Shown here in pieces: positions 37,940-50,692 of a stretch of 64,000 nucleotides of DNA. Made by a program: the position numbers and the translations under genes. The notes beneath the pieces are model-generated. The model searched no databases. It was not told the origin of the DNA and saw nothing but the letters and a program-made list of their open reading frames with translations. The DNA is from Reutealis trisperma (taxonomy: Eukaryota > Streptophyta > Magnoliopsida > Malpighiales > Euphorbiaceae), in contig CANTUT010000033.1 in assembly GCA_947687605.1 (NCBI GenBank), positions 149,001 to 213,000 on the forward strand. Reading direction: 5' to 3'. Each line of letters starts with the position of its first letter. The stretch's first letter is position 1.

Positions 37940-40900
37940 ATGGCATCTCTGCTTCACTTATCCGCTTCTTCCTTGCTAAGCTTTTCAAGTTTCGTCTCAA
38001 AGGACCCTCGCTACCCAATCCGACACTCCGTGGTAACTGTCTTCTCTCTTTTTTTTTTTTTTATTATTTTTTTTAATTATTGAATTCGTGAATTTCCAAT
38101 TGTGATTGTTCATTGTAGAGGTGTAATCTGGTGGAGCCGCTCAAATTTGACAACGGCAAGCCATGCCTCCCTCCCCTTAGTCCTAGTGAACAATCATTCC
38201 CAAGTTTTTTAGCTTCCAATACCTATTCGGAAAACAGTATTGCTAACAGATATGACACCAGGCTCCGCATTTTCTCTGGCACTGCTAATCCTGCACTATC
38301 TCAGGTACTATTGTCTCCCTGTCCTTCCACGCTCAAAAATTCTTTCTGGTTCATTTTTTTGGTGCTTTCTGAAACTGGCATTCTAAAAAATGTTGATTTT
38401 ATTTTATTTTATTTTATTTTATTTTATTTTTATGAAGCAAACGTAATAGTTGAAATAAAAATGTTGATTTTCATTCTTTGGTATTATGTGCATGTTTTTA
38501 CAGAGTGTATGATGGTAACATTATACTGCTGAAGGCCAACACCTGAAGCAGATGACATAGGTTCAATGATGAATTAGAAAGCTGCGGGTAAATTTCACCC
38601 ACTGTCTTTTAAACTTATCGTTAGTGCCCCAGAAAAAAAAAAATAATTATAAAAAAAAAAAAAACCGATATTGCATGGTGGAAGCCATGTCAGCTATTTC
38701 GATGAGATATTGAATGGAATCCAACTTGAATGATATTGTGGTTATCCTAATTAAAATTTATGGATTTTTAAGTTACAAATTAAAGTTACATTTCCATTGA
38801 TGATAAGGCTAAGGACAATGGGTAAAATTTACCTGAAAGCTGTGCTGATGTATTTGCTTGGTATTAAAGTTTCTAGCACAAAGTTCACTATCAGAATATG
38901 ACAATGGAATACTTTGAATTTAAAACCATTTCTTCAATGACATCCAAACTCATTGTGCTTACTCTGAAGTTCTGGTTTTATCAATTTTTCAGATTGCTTA
39001 CTTGATAGTTCTTAGTGTTATTGTGTATTAGCTTCAGTTCTATTATGACTCTAGCCTATTCTTCTAAATTCCTCCTAGTTTGATCAATACAGTTTACTGA
39101 ACTGGTAGAACCTTTGACATGTTTTTGTTTCAAAGACTTGTTTGATAAACAAAATTAACCATTTCCCATTCTCATAAACTCATTTCTACCATAGTTATCT
39201 GTCTGCAAACTCATTTGTAATTTATTCTTAATCATTTCAGCACTTTAATTTATTTGTCTCTGTTTATTTTTATCTCAAAATTTCACAAGCTTTTGCACAT
39301 ATTTAAACCTTTTTTTACTCAGTTTATGATACATTATTGTTTATCCCATAGGAAATTGCATGCTACATGGGCTTGGAGCTCGGAAAGATTAAAATAAAGC
39401 GTTTTGCTGATGGTGAGATTTATGTCCAATTGCAAGAAAGTGTTAGAGGATGTGATGTTTATCTTGTGCAACCCACATGTCCTCCTGCAAATGAGAATCT
39501 TATGGAGCTTTTGATAATGATTGATGCTTGTCGGAGGGCTTCGGCCAAAAATATTACTGCAGTTATTCCATATTTTGGGTATGCCAGGGCTGATAGGAAG
39601 GTAACTTTGTGGTGATATGAGTATTTGCAGAATTAGTCATCTTTTATAAATTAGTTGGAGGACTGAAACATGGAAGTACTCTTTTTCTTAGGGTCATCTG
39701 TCTAATAATCAAACGTCTTATGAAGCTGATAATATACAATCAGATGTCATCTATTTCTAGTAGCATATGTTCATTTTTTGTTCCACTTTTATTTTTTTAT
39801 TTTAATTTTTTTTTCTCCATATGATTCCCATCTTTTGGTGTATCAGACTCAAGGGCGTGAATCCATCGCTGCCAAACTTGTTGCAAATTTGATTACAGAA
39901 GCAGGTGCAAATCGTGTTCTTGCTTGTGATCTTCATTCTGGGCAGTCAATGGGGTATTTTGACATTCCTGTGGATCATGTATATGGTCAGGTAATGAATC
40001 ATTGTACCTGTGACTACCACATTGTCTAAAGACTCAATTGAGTATGGCAAAAGGGTCAGGTGTCTTACGCTGATACCTAAATGGAGTTGAATTTTAATTT
40101 GTTCATTCAAGAGGTTAAAATGGATTTTCATGATAGGCTGATGTGCAGTATGTCTTCATTTGTCGACTTTTATTATTGAAGCTTTTGTTGCTAATGTAGC
40201 ATTTCTTCTACATGGAACATAATTACAAACCTGCATGCACTGCTGACAACCAATATTTATTTCTTTGTTCACCACTAGCCTGTGATACTTGATTATCTCG
40301 CCAGCAAGACTATATGTTCTGATGACTTGGTGGTGGTCTCCCCTGATGTTGGTGGCGTGGCAAGAGCACGTGCTTTTGCCAAGAAATTATCAGATGCTCC
40401 TCTAGCCATTGTGGATAAAAGGCGTCATGGACATAATGTTGCAGAGGTATGATCTTCTTATATCCTGCTCGCTAATGCCTCATGGTTTGTATATTCAAAA
40501 TTTCAAGTGATGCATTGAGAAATATTATTGGGCAGAAAAAATGTTATTTGTCATACTCATTCTTAACATCTACACCAGGCTCCTGGCCTTCTGCGCATAA
40601 AAGAGAGAGCTTTTTGTGGCAACATGTTCTCTTGAAACTGAATAAAAGTGCTTCTGTAATTCTTACTTACCCTTGATTTCATCCTTTATTTCAGTTTTGT
40701 TTCATATTTTCTGCATTGAGACTGACATGTCTTTTCATTTTGTTTTTCCCTTGAGTGGTGAAGCTATGCTTATCAAAATGGGGCAATTATTTTATTCTAA
40801 AGCAAGTAACCAGGTGTAATGTGCTTTTTAAAACTTTTGAAATGTTTCTTATTGTTAGAGTTAAAAGATCTCACATTGAAAAATAACAAATGATATCAAG

Positions 40901-43820
40901 GCTTAATATAATGTTTGGATCTCACCACCTAATAGCTTAAGCTTTTGGGTTGGATTTGAAGTTTCTCACATGGTATCAGAGCCAACTTTACACCCAATTT
41001 GTGCTCTTCTGTCACAGTTACAGCCATGTGTCAGTAGGGCCTGACACATGTGCATTTATTAATCTGATTCTGTTCAGTCCTTAGTTTGTTGTGTCACGTG
41101 CTAGTTAATAGCCTAGCACTTGTCAAGAGGGGGTGTTAGAGTTAAAAGATCCCACATTGAAAAATAACAAATGATATTAAGGCTTAATATAATATTTGGG
41201 CCTCACCACCTAATAGCTTAAGTTTTTGGGTTGGATTTGAGGTTTCTCACACTTATTAAAAGTACACGATCCTCCCTGTTACTTGTCTCATATTAGAAGT
41301 CAAAACATCAGTACATAGTATTCCTATTATTTCTGTGGCAATTTTTATTTCAAGATTTTAGTTTTTTGATTTCATATTGCATCAAAATTATTCTAATGGA
41401 GAAGTAAAATTGATGTTTTTGGTTTTTTCATGACCGAAATTTAATTATTATTATTTTTATTATCTTACAAAGAAAGGATAAATTTCTTTCCTTCCATTTG
41501 ACATAATCACAAAACTATTAACAAATGGAAGAACTACATTGCAGAAAAAAGAAAATCGGAAACATGAGCAAGTTTTTCTCATCCCATGTTTCTCGATTTG
41601 CTTACTTGATTTGTCATCATTTTTATTTATCATAATCTCTCTCTATCCATACAGTTTTAGTACAGAGCACTAATGCACAATTGCGCACCAATATCTTTTT
41701 CCACCTAAGGCAATACGAAGATGTGGTACAAAATTTTGTAGAATATGTGGCAGTAACATTACTCCACACAAAAAACTGCTCAATATAACATGTTTGATCA
41801 AATAAGAGATGATTAACTCCAAGACAACACAAAACAAGAGCATTATGAAGATGTATTCAGACTAAATTTAACTTTTAAACATTTGGCATTTAAACAATAT
41901 TAGCTTCGAAAGTACTTATATACAATAATTTGGCTCCTCTTCTCCAACGGTTCTGGCTTTGCCTCTGCTTCAGTTCCCAAGCTTCTCCTTCTGTATGTGT
42001 GCTGATGTGGGCATAACATTGTGTTTCGTGTGAATTGACATTACAAGTTTTCTAGCTAGTGACTTAGTTAATTTCTGTGCATTGAAGTTATAGGTTGTTA
42101 TATGTTACAGTTTTGCTCAATGTAATATTACAGGTTATGAATTTGATAGGAGATGTGAAGGGAAAGGTTGCAGTCATGGTGGATGACATGATTGACACAG
42201 CTGGTGAGCTTTGCTCAAAATTTAATCTGCTGCTTTTTCCTATAGGAAAATACTTTTATGTCCAAGGAATGGATTTTACCTATGGCTATCTAAACTACAT
42301 AGATTGTCAAGTTAAGAAAGGCCTGGATTATTGTTCACTGGTTTAACCATTGGTACTCAGATTGAACTGTTGGTGGAACAAAAATATGTTTATGTGCACA
42401 TTGAATATGATTTCGTGAAATTTATCAAAAATTTGATGTGGTTACGTTAAGTCTTTTCTTTTGTTATTAAATAAAGTATAACAATTTGATCATTTAAAAT
42501 AATATAAAAAGCATGTATATTTTTTATGTCATTTTTCTCATTTGTGACTTGCATAAATATATAATATATTTAACTAGTGTCTAGTGAATATTTATGACAT
42601 TGCCACCGTGGCCTTAGAGGCATTGGTCTTTATGCAAGTGTGAAGTCTATTGTCTGACTTGTTGCATAGATATATAATATATATTTTCTCATTTGTGACT
42701 TGCATAAATATATAAATCTATTGTCTGACTTGTTGCACTTGTTTGTACTTCCAATTGGCTGGTTAAATCACCTTATTTAGCAATTAAGTAGTTGTTCTTA
42801 TTATAAAGTTGTCACTTCCACCAAATTTGACCCTTCTTGAACCTTGTTAAAAAAAAAAAAAAAACTCTTGACCTGTTTGTTTCTCAGATAGTCAATAAGG
42901 GAACCAAGTAAGAAAAGAGTCTGATTCACGGTTCAACTGTTCTAACCACTAGTTTGGTTAGGATTTAGTAACTATTATTCTTCAAGTGTTTTTACTACCC
43001 TTGCCATTGAAATAATTTGACACACTCAAATCTTTGGTTGCTGGTTGGCTGGTTTTTTTTTTGCAGGGACTATTACCAAAGGTGCAGCTTTATTGCATCA
43101 AGAGGGAGCGAGGGAGGTCTATGCATGCAGTACACATGCTGTTTTCAGGTATTTGGATATTTTTTGGAACAATATCCTATTGCATGTGAAAATTTTGGTA
43201 TCAGAAGGTCCAATGGAGTGCGTCAACCAACGATGGAGCAAACAACAATCATTATTTGGCCTTTAATATCTATATGCATTTTTCAACAATTTTGGACAAG
43301 GATTAAGAAACCAACTTTAGTCCTTTGGTGTTTTGGAATTCATATGATATGGATGCAAACACTGTTAGGCAAAATGAGTCTGTTACTTTGTGCAGTTTCA
43401 GTTTGCTACAAAACTAAGTCAAAGTTAGATCACAAGTTTTGACTGTGACCATCAATTTCTGACCACTAATGTTAGCTGAAGTACTTCAAAATAATCCTTT
43501 GGCTGAATACAAGTTCCTGTTATCATTTGGACAACTATAGGATGATCGATCTTGAGCATGTCCAGAGCTGCAAATGTCATCCATGCATCTGATTGTTCTT
43601 TATGTGGATTTTGTTACTACTGTGTGTTGTTGTTTGCAGCCCGCCAGCTATAGAGAGGTTATCAAGTGGTCTTTTTCAAGAGGTGATTATAACCAACACA
43701 ATACCAGTGTCAGAGCAGAACTATTTTCCCCAGCTCACAGTCTTGTCTGTAGCAAATCTCCTGGGCGAGACAATATGGCGTGTTCATGATGACTGCTCTG
43801 TGAGTAGCATCTTTCAGTAG
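37940..43820 (+). CDS. PRS5: Ribose-phosphate pyrophosphokinase (PRPP synthetase), plastid type, complete
   Basis: Makes PRPP from ribose 5-phosphate and ATP, the precursor for purine, pyrimidine, NAD, histidine and tryptophan synthesis. Eight exons join in frame to 390 residues: 37940-38032, 38119-38304, 39352-39600, 39847-39990, 40279-40446, 42134-42203, 43067-43148, 43640-43820. The first ~75 residues are Ser/Leu-rich with few acidic residues, fitting a plastid transit peptide (MASLLHLSASS...). The core shows IFSGTANPAL, FADGEIYVQLQESVRG, YFGYARADRK, CDLHSGQ (about 203), PVDHVY, the flexible-loop segment VSPDVGGVARAR (about 240-256), KRRHGHN, and the PRPP-binding loop VDDMIDTAGT (about 295-304). 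This matches plant class I isoforms PRS1/PRS5 of Arabidopsis. Which paralogue it is remains a guess. No key residue appears lost. Intron 5 (1.7 kb) carries a complete TRIM element. Confidence 0.95.
40853..41251 (+). mobile_element. Complete TRIM retrotransposon in PRS intron 5, 399 bp
   Basis: Two 118-bp LTRs (40853-40970 and 41134-41251), both TGTTAGAG...TTTCTCACA, differ at about 7 positions, all transitions. Directly after the left LTR is tggtatcagagcc (40971), the standard primer site complementary to initiator tRNA-Met. Directly before the right LTR is a purine tract (caagaggggg). The 163-bp interior has no coding. A perfect 5-bp target duplication CTTAT flanks it (40848-40852 and 41252-41256). 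These are the defining traits of terminal-repeat retrotransposons in miniature, which rely on enzymes from other elements. Same orientation as the gene. Confidence 0.95.
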
Positions 43821-45204
43821 AATTGGAGTGATATGATAATCAATGAAGTTGAAGCATTACCTAAATTAATTAGTTTATTTTGCACACAAGTGTGCAATGT
43901 GTTGCTGTTTGCCTTTCATTCATCCATTTGTTTTTTGTTCTTTCTAAAGGATACACCCATAAGAATGAGATTGTGCAAGCGTCTTATCATATAAAAAAAT
44001 AATAAAAAAAAAGATAAAAATTCCCAGGATTTTTATATTATAATAAAAAACTTATCTTTAGAGAGAGAGAAAAAAAAAAAAAAAAAAAGGAACCCTGAGT
44101 TAATTTTTCAACCATGGCTGTAGCTCCATCTTCCATCAAGGTAGATTAATGTAAATTGTCCCAGTTTTTGGGAATTCATATCATATGTACGTGGATTGAT
44201 CACACTTTGGAAATGTTATGATAGCAATAGAATAGTTTCATCCTGGATTCTTTTTTTTTTTTTTTTTTTTTTCATTGTCAGGGTGCCTTTGAACCCTATT
44301 CCAGCTTGGGCATTGACTGATCAATTCACGAGCAGTGATTTGTCTCCCAGCTTCCACTGCTGCCATTTTTAGCTGCCCTTGGAAAGTGTAATCAAATTAT
44401 AGCAAAGTAATTTTTTTTTCAGAGAAACCATGTCTATAGTCATTTGTATTGAGAGATTGATATAACATTGGGTTGTTTGGTATGTTTTTAATAGCTTGAA
44501 CTAGGCTCAATGTGGAGGCCCCCTGATGATTTTATGAGAAAGATGTAGTGAAGTTGTATGTTTAAGTGATATATGCTGGGTATTTCAATGCCAAATTGAT
44601 TCATTAGTTGCTTTGTGTGAAGGATTTTTTCTTCTGCAAAGGGGTGATGTAATAAATTATTTTAGTTCAATAAACGAATGTGCTGTCTCATTAGTGATTT
44701 TTTGGTCCGAGGTATAGGTGCAAGTATGTTGGCTCTCCCTATCTCTGCAAACTCTTTTTCTTCAACCTTCGAAGTGTATGAAACAATGGTTTTATGAATA
44801 AAAAACTTTGAGCATTTAGGCACATCTAATGAATCCCCGAGTTAGGTATTGCTTTGTCATTTCTGTTTAGAATAACGTGAGATTTTCTTTTGTCAGGGGA
44901 CATGTATTTGAACAACAGGAAAATACTCGTTTGTAATTATGCTTTTCGGAACATACTTTTTCTTTCTCTGCTCTACAATTTGGACATGGCCAAAGTTTCA
45001 ATCAGCATGACATTTAAATCAAATATTAAGGGATGATATTTGTAGCAAAATTCATACTTAAAAAATCATTTATTTATTTTTTTCAAAAAGACCAAACATA
45101 TTTATTTATTTTGTTAATCGGTGATGGCAGATTTGAAGTTTAGGGCCTTTAGGCAGGCAGCTTTAATCACCCAGACCAGTCAAAAACATCGGGCAAGTTG
45201 CAGC
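43821..45204. other. PRS 3' UTR and intergenic DNA upstream of MSI1
   Basis: No gene recognised. Poly-A and poly-T runs occur near 43998-44090 and 44250-44273. The segment 44280-44395 is less AT-rich but has no long frame. The right end is the MSI1 promoter. Confidence 0.5.
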
Positions 45205-45214
45205 GTATAAATAC
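45205..45214 (+). promoter_or_regulatory. Probable TATA box of MSI1
   Basis: gtataaatac about 210 bp upstream of the MSI1 start codon, followed at 45222 by tagggttt, an inverted telo-box core. Confidence 0.6.
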
Positions 45215-45270
45215 AGCTCTGCTAGGGTTTCCACAAAAGCACATCAAATTGGATTGGATTAACTTTGTTC

Positions 45271-45282
45271 TTTTGGCGGGAA
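45271..45282 (+). promoter_or_regulatory. E2F-type site (TTTTGGCGGGAA) in the MSI1 leader
   Basis: It contains TTTGGCGG, which fits the plant E2F consensus TTTSSCGS, about 60 bp past the TATA box and 140 bp before the start codon. E2F/RBR control would fit the S-phase role of MSI1 in chromatin assembly. Site presence is seen; function is inferred. Confidence 0.55.
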
Positions 45283-45421
45283 TAGCTTTGGTCCCTCCTC
45301 CTGAAATCCCAAATCACGCTTATCCATCTACATTCCCAATTTCACACCGGACCCGAAACCCTATCTATCACTCTTTAGCGAATTAAATTGAATCGAAAAC
45401 ATAGAAAATCGGAGAAGAATA

Positions 45422-48228
45422 ATGGGGAAAGACGAAGCGGAAATGAGAGAGGAAATAGAGGAGAGACTCATAAACGAAGAATACAAAATATGGAAAAAGA
45501 ATACTCCTTTTCTTTACGATCTGGTCATCACCCATGCCCTCGAGTGGCCCTCCCTTACAGTTGAGTGGTTACCCGACCGCGAGGAGCCTCCTGGCAAGGA
45601 CTACTCCGTCCAGAAAATGATTCTCGGCACTCACACCTCCGAGAACGAGCCCAACTACCTCATGCTCGCCCAGGTCCAGCTTCCCCTCGATGATGCCGAG
45701 AACGATGCCCGCCACTACAATGACGATCACTCCGATTTTGGTGGTTTCGGAGCTGCCAACGGCAAGGTTTCTTCTTTTAATTTTTTTTTTCTCTCTCTTT
45801 CTCTTTCTGAGAATTATTTTTTTTTTCTATAAAATTGTTGCCTTTTGTAGGTCCAAATAATTCAGCAAATCAATCACGATGGAGAAGTTAACAGGGCTCG
45901 TTATATGCCTCAAAACCCTTTTATTATTGCCACCAAGACGGTTAGTGCTGAAGTTTATGTCTTTGACTACAGCAAACACCCATCTAAGCCCCCTCTCGAC
46001 GGCGCTTGTACTCCCGATTTGAGGTTGAGGGGCCACAGCACTGAAGGTTATGGTTTGTCTTGGAGTAAGTTTAAACAGGGTCATTTGCTTAGCGGTTCTG
46101 ATGATGCTCAAATTTGTTTGTGGGACATCAATTCTACTCCTAAGAACAAGGCCCTTGACGCTATGCAAATTTTTAAGGTCTGTTTCTTTGCCCATACCAT
46201 ACTTCCACTTCACTAGATCTACTTGCTTCTATCAGTAGGAGTATTTTTTTTTTTTTTGCAATTTCTAACAAGAACTGAAAAAAAAATCATTAACTTTAAT
46301 TGCTCATATTAAAATGACTGCTAGTTTTGTGCATAGTTTGTAAATTGTGATAATGTTTCAAATTTACGCCAAATAGGTCCATGAAGGCGTTGTAGAAGAT
46401 GTAGCATGGCATCTTAGGCATGAATACTTATTTGGCTCTGTTGGGGATGATCAATACCTGCTTATATGGGATCTCAGAACTCCAGCAGTCACCAAGCCTG
46501 TCCAATCAGTTGTTGCTCACCAAAGTGAGGTAAGATTCTAACTACTATTTTTTTTTTTATTTAGTATGATTATGTCATAAACTAATACATATGCATGCAT
46601 TAGAGGTTAATGATTATTCATATGAATCTTGTGTGGATTTTTGCCATACGTTTCCCACTTTTAATGCCTTGTTTCTTCATCAACTTCTGTACTGTCAATC
46701 GATTCAATCCTCCTCTTAACAACAAACACCACCCTCTCTCCCACCACCCCTTCGTCCCCCTCACCCCCCACCCTGCGATTATCAGATAAAACTTTGTCTC
46801 TGTTGCTCTACATGTTCTACAGAAGTAGCAAGTCTTTATGTCCCTTGCAATATTTGTTATCTTAGCTTTTTCCTTTTATGATAAAACCAAGAATATTCTC
46901 CTGCCATTTCCTTTTTGTGGCCACTTAGCCAGAAGTCCTACTACACTTTTCCACTCGTGCACTATCGTTTTGGTATTTCTTGTGGTTTTCTTGTATAGTT
47001 GCCTACTGTTTTTGGTCACCACATCTTATGAATACTGAATTTTAATGTCTGTAAGATGACATTTTTCTTGCAGAATGATATGCATAATCATGTTTTCTTC
47101 ATCTTCTTATGCTAGATGAACCTTTATTTCTTGCTGGATTCATGTTTTCTCTGTAATCTTTTGTTACTTGAATGCTGATTAGTAAATATTGCTATTTTAA
47201 ATGCCATGTTATGTGCTATCATAGACATATCATAGCCTTAGATTTTTGAGTTCTGTGATTATGTAAAATTTCTTTTTCCTGATTTTCTGGCAGGTTAACT
47301 GCTTAGCTTTTAATCCTTTCAATGAATGGGTCGTTGCCACAGGATCCACTGATAAAACTGTTAAGCTATTTGATATACGTAAGATCAACACAGCGCTTCA
47401 CACATTTGACTGCCACAAGTAAGTAGTCTCTGTATATGGTGTGTCTTGCTGGTACTTGTTTATTTTTAATCACAACATTGCACGCACAGTTGCTTGCAAC
47501 CCCTCCCAATTCCCCATTTTGAACACCATATACAACTGAAAACTTGCTGTTTTACATTTCATTCACTCGATTTTTGTTGTGATGTCATCAGGGAGGAGGT
47601 TTTCCAAATTGGGTGGAATCCCAAGAATGAAACTATCTTAGCTTCTTGTTGCCTTGGTAGAAGGCTCATGGTGTGGGATCTTAGCAGGTTTGATCTTCAA
47701 TAGATTCGTGAAATGCTTAGTTGAGATCTGTAATTGAGTGCACTTATTTAATTTTTGCGGTAATATGAGATCCTCCGATGTTCTTACCTTAAAGAAGCAA
47801 ATGTTTCTCTTCCCATTGACTGTTGGGATTGTTAAAACCAACCCCTTCCACTCCCATTTTCCCCCTTGGTTTTAAGTATTATTCTGCTTTGATTTGTCCT
47901 AAAGGACTTGGTGTTTGGCCAGTCTTTCATCCCTTAGAGATTGAAAACTCACCATTGCAAGCCATATTTCCTTTTGTTAATGTGGAGTTTCTTTTGCAGG
48001 ATTGATGAAGAACAGACGCCAGAGGATGCTGAAGATGGGCCACCAGAATTGCTTTTTATTCATGGTGGCCACACAAGTAAAATATCAGATTTTTCGTGGA
48101 ATCCTTGTGAAGACTGGGTTATTGCAAGTGTGGCTGAAGATAACATCCTTCAGATATGGCAAATGGCAGAAAATATCTACCATGATGAAGATGACATGCC
48201 TGGGGATGAATCCACAAAAGGTTCCTAG
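45422..48228 (+). CDS. MSI1: MSI1 WD40 histone chaperone, complete
   Basis: Histone H3/H4-binding WD40 protein shared by chromatin assembly factor 1 and Polycomb repressive complex 2 in the nucleus; it also binds retinoblastoma-related protein in plants. Six exons join in frame: 45422-45766, 45851-46177, 46377-46529, 47294-47418, 47592-47687, 48000-48228. The product is 424 residues, the usual length for plant MSI1. The N-terminal histone-binding helix region (EEYKIWKKNTPFLYDLV, ALEWPSLTVEWLP) lies at about 20-50. WD repeats end in ICLWDI, LLIWDLR, VKLFDIR, LMVWDLSR and LQIWQM. The acidic DEDDMPGDES tail is also typical. Nothing is missing. The leader carries a TATA box, telo-box-like motifs and an E2F-type site. 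Its 3' end faces that of the DnaJ-type gene 522 bp away. Confidence 0.97.
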
Positions 48229-48750
48229 TGTTTTTCCAATGCCATGGGAGCCAAGAGTGTTGGGTTAAATGTCAGTGTAAAATGGGGCTTGTAGGGTTAT
48301 TATTACTATGTTCTTCTAATTTGTTCCCTGTGCCGTCATTTTTTGGGCCTGTTCTCCAATCCAATGTTTGTAGGCTCCCTGTTTAGCCCAGTGCAAGCCT
48401 CTTCAGAACTTGGTTTTCTATTTTGTATTATCATATATTGTTCATTGCGTTCAAAGACCTAACATCACCCTGTAAAAGTTAAGATAGTAAAAGATAGAGC
48501 ACCTGTTTGTACTCGTGATTTAATAATTGTGGCTGGAGATTTTATCACTGGGCAGTAGGTAAACTAGGGCAGAATAATTGTAAAATTGATTTTCTACAGT
48601 CCATAACATCCATGACAAAATTAAGTTATAAAAATTGAATAAAACGTTAGTGAAAAGAAAAATCAGGGAAAGGCACTTGGGGCACACATGAATCACATGA
48701 TACGATGCAGGTAAATGTTTTTTTTTTTAAATGTGTTGGATCAAACTGAA
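48229..48750. other. Tail-to-tail spacer between MSI1 and the DnaJ-type gene
   Basis: 522 bp between two convergent stop codons. It must hold both 3' UTRs and polyadenylation regions. No gene. Confidence 0.7.
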
Positions 48751-49962
48751 CTATTCGCTTAATCTTTTATCAGCCAGATTTGAATTGAACTGCTCTTCAT
48801 TAAGAAGTTGATCAGCGGCACTGTGAAGTCCCCTGTTACCTAGCCCTTGACTTTGATGCTCCTGTAAAGCTGGGGTGTCATCGGAGTCTGTCTTCATGAA
48901 GTGGAATCCCATTATATATCTATACTCTCCAGTGCCAAGGCAACGGGAGCAGTAGCTGAGTCCACTACCACCACAAGTCCTGCACCTGCGGATGCAGTTG
49001 CAGCAGCCATTGAGGGGGAAAAAATGAAAAATATATACATAAATTACAATAAAAAAAAAAAAAAGGAATTTAATTTAACAAGTAATTTGATACCTCACCA
49101 TTTTGGCCAGTGCCCTTTGGGAAGCATTACTAAATGAGCGTAATTTGTCCGGCCTGCATCATTCAGCGCAGGATATAATATCACCAAGTAGGGAAGAAGA
49201 AGAAAATGCAACAGCAGCATATAAAGAAAAGAAAGCTTATTCATTGATTTTCGTTTGGCAAAGAGGCGAATAGCACGTATGCCTATCCAGAATCCAGCCA
49301 AATGGTTGGCAAGTTATCTACGTGAAAGATTCAATTAAAGAAAACGTCAATGATCCCATACCATGTATAATGTACTCATCATATAGCAGATTGAATTCCA
49401 ATCTTCCATTTCCCACCGGAGGTTTACTTACTGTCTTATGTTATCAACACCATTAATACTAACAAAATAACAAATCCACAGACTCTGGCTACTGTTGCTA
49501 TTGTTCAATTTAAATATATAAGAGTGTGTTGGGGGAAATTGGGAGACAAACCTTTTCCAGAACAATTGGGGCAATCGACTCGTCCAGTCCCCTTGCAAAC
49601 CACGCATGGCGGATCAGGCTTCTTCCTTATTTCTTTCCTGACATTTGACTGCAACAGACAAAACAACGTTAACATTCATTATTACTTATCAGCTTTAGAA
49701 ATTCAAAATGGATCCTTCCTTTCAGAACTTGGCCAAAATCATTCTTCCATAACTAAGGAAATAAAACGTATACATATAGAGGGAGAGAGGGGTTTGCCTC
49801 AGTTCTAACCACCCAAGTTGGTTTGGTGAGAGAAAAGTATGGCAAAGAAGGGTTTTCCGGAGTCCCTCCGGTTCGCATGGGAAATCTGTTGCTGTCGCTG
49901 TTGGAATAATTTCCGGCTTCCACCTTCGATTGGAGTAGCGTTACCAGAGTAGCAGCAGCCAT
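48751..49962 (-). CDS. J-domain-less DnaJ-type cysteine-rich zinc-finger protein
   Basis: Four exons on the minus strand give 183 residues: 49798-49962, 49552-49648, 49099-49153, 48751-48985. Four CxxC-type motifs form a DnaJ/Hsp40 zinc-binding domain: CVVCKGTG and CPNCSGKG in exon 2, CRTCGGSG and CSRCLGTG in exon 4, about residues 70-135. There is no J domain, so it cannot recruit Hsp70 in the usual way. Small plant proteins of this type often act as disulfide or assembly chaperones in plastids (family knowledge). The exact role and location here are unknown; the N-terminus is not a clear transit peptide. After the fingers comes a conserved-looking EYRYIMGFHFMKTDSDD. The exon 1-2 junction appears to use a GC donor (see findings). 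The ABCC gene lies upstream on the same strand. Confidence 0.88.
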
Positions 49963-50692
49963 TTTCTATCTTGCGATTTCGATTCGATTATTGGATTATT
50001 GTCCGTTTAGCCGGTATCCACCGTCGATTTTCGAACATCATATTCATATCGGTAAACGGTAAAGCCCAACCCAAATTAAGCCCAAGGAAGCCCTCTATAA
50101 ATTGGATTTTTGGGGCTACTTTCCAGTCAGCCCTTTTGGAGGAGGAAGAAGAATGATTTAGGAACTGGCAAACAGCGGCCGATTAATTCTGGTGGCCATC
50201 AGGAGCTATGGTGTTAATGTTAGGCCATTTAATTATTAGATATCCATTATTCACTGTGAGACAGAAAGATTAATTAAGAAAAAGAAAACAATTCAAGCAA
50301 AACCCTGGACAATTTAAATTTAAAAAAAAAAAAAGGAAAAAAGAAAAATCTTTATCTTTATTATTTAGGCTTAGAAGGATAAAGGTTGCATTCTGCTTGC
50401 TAGATCAGAGGTATCTTTCAAATTTTTTATTTTTTTATTTGAAAATAAAAAGAGCTCAGGAGTATCAGTATGATCATTTATTCTGCATCACAATTCTTCT
50501 CCTCACAAACACCAAGTCTTGGCGCTACTGCTACTTCTTTTACTACTGCTAGTGCTACTACAGTCTTATATCTGCTGCTCTTCTAACCAATTAATTCATT
50601 TCAATCATTCTCTTCTCTATTCTGGCATTAGATGGGATACTTCCTGTCTGGTACCAACACATTTCTTCCTCCTTTTGGACTGCTGCATTTGC
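49963..50692. other. Spacer between DnaJ-type and ABCC genes
   Basis: It holds the DnaJ-type promoter/leader (minus strand, right of 49962) and the ABCC 3' UTR (left of 50693). No additional gene recognised. Confidence 0.6.
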
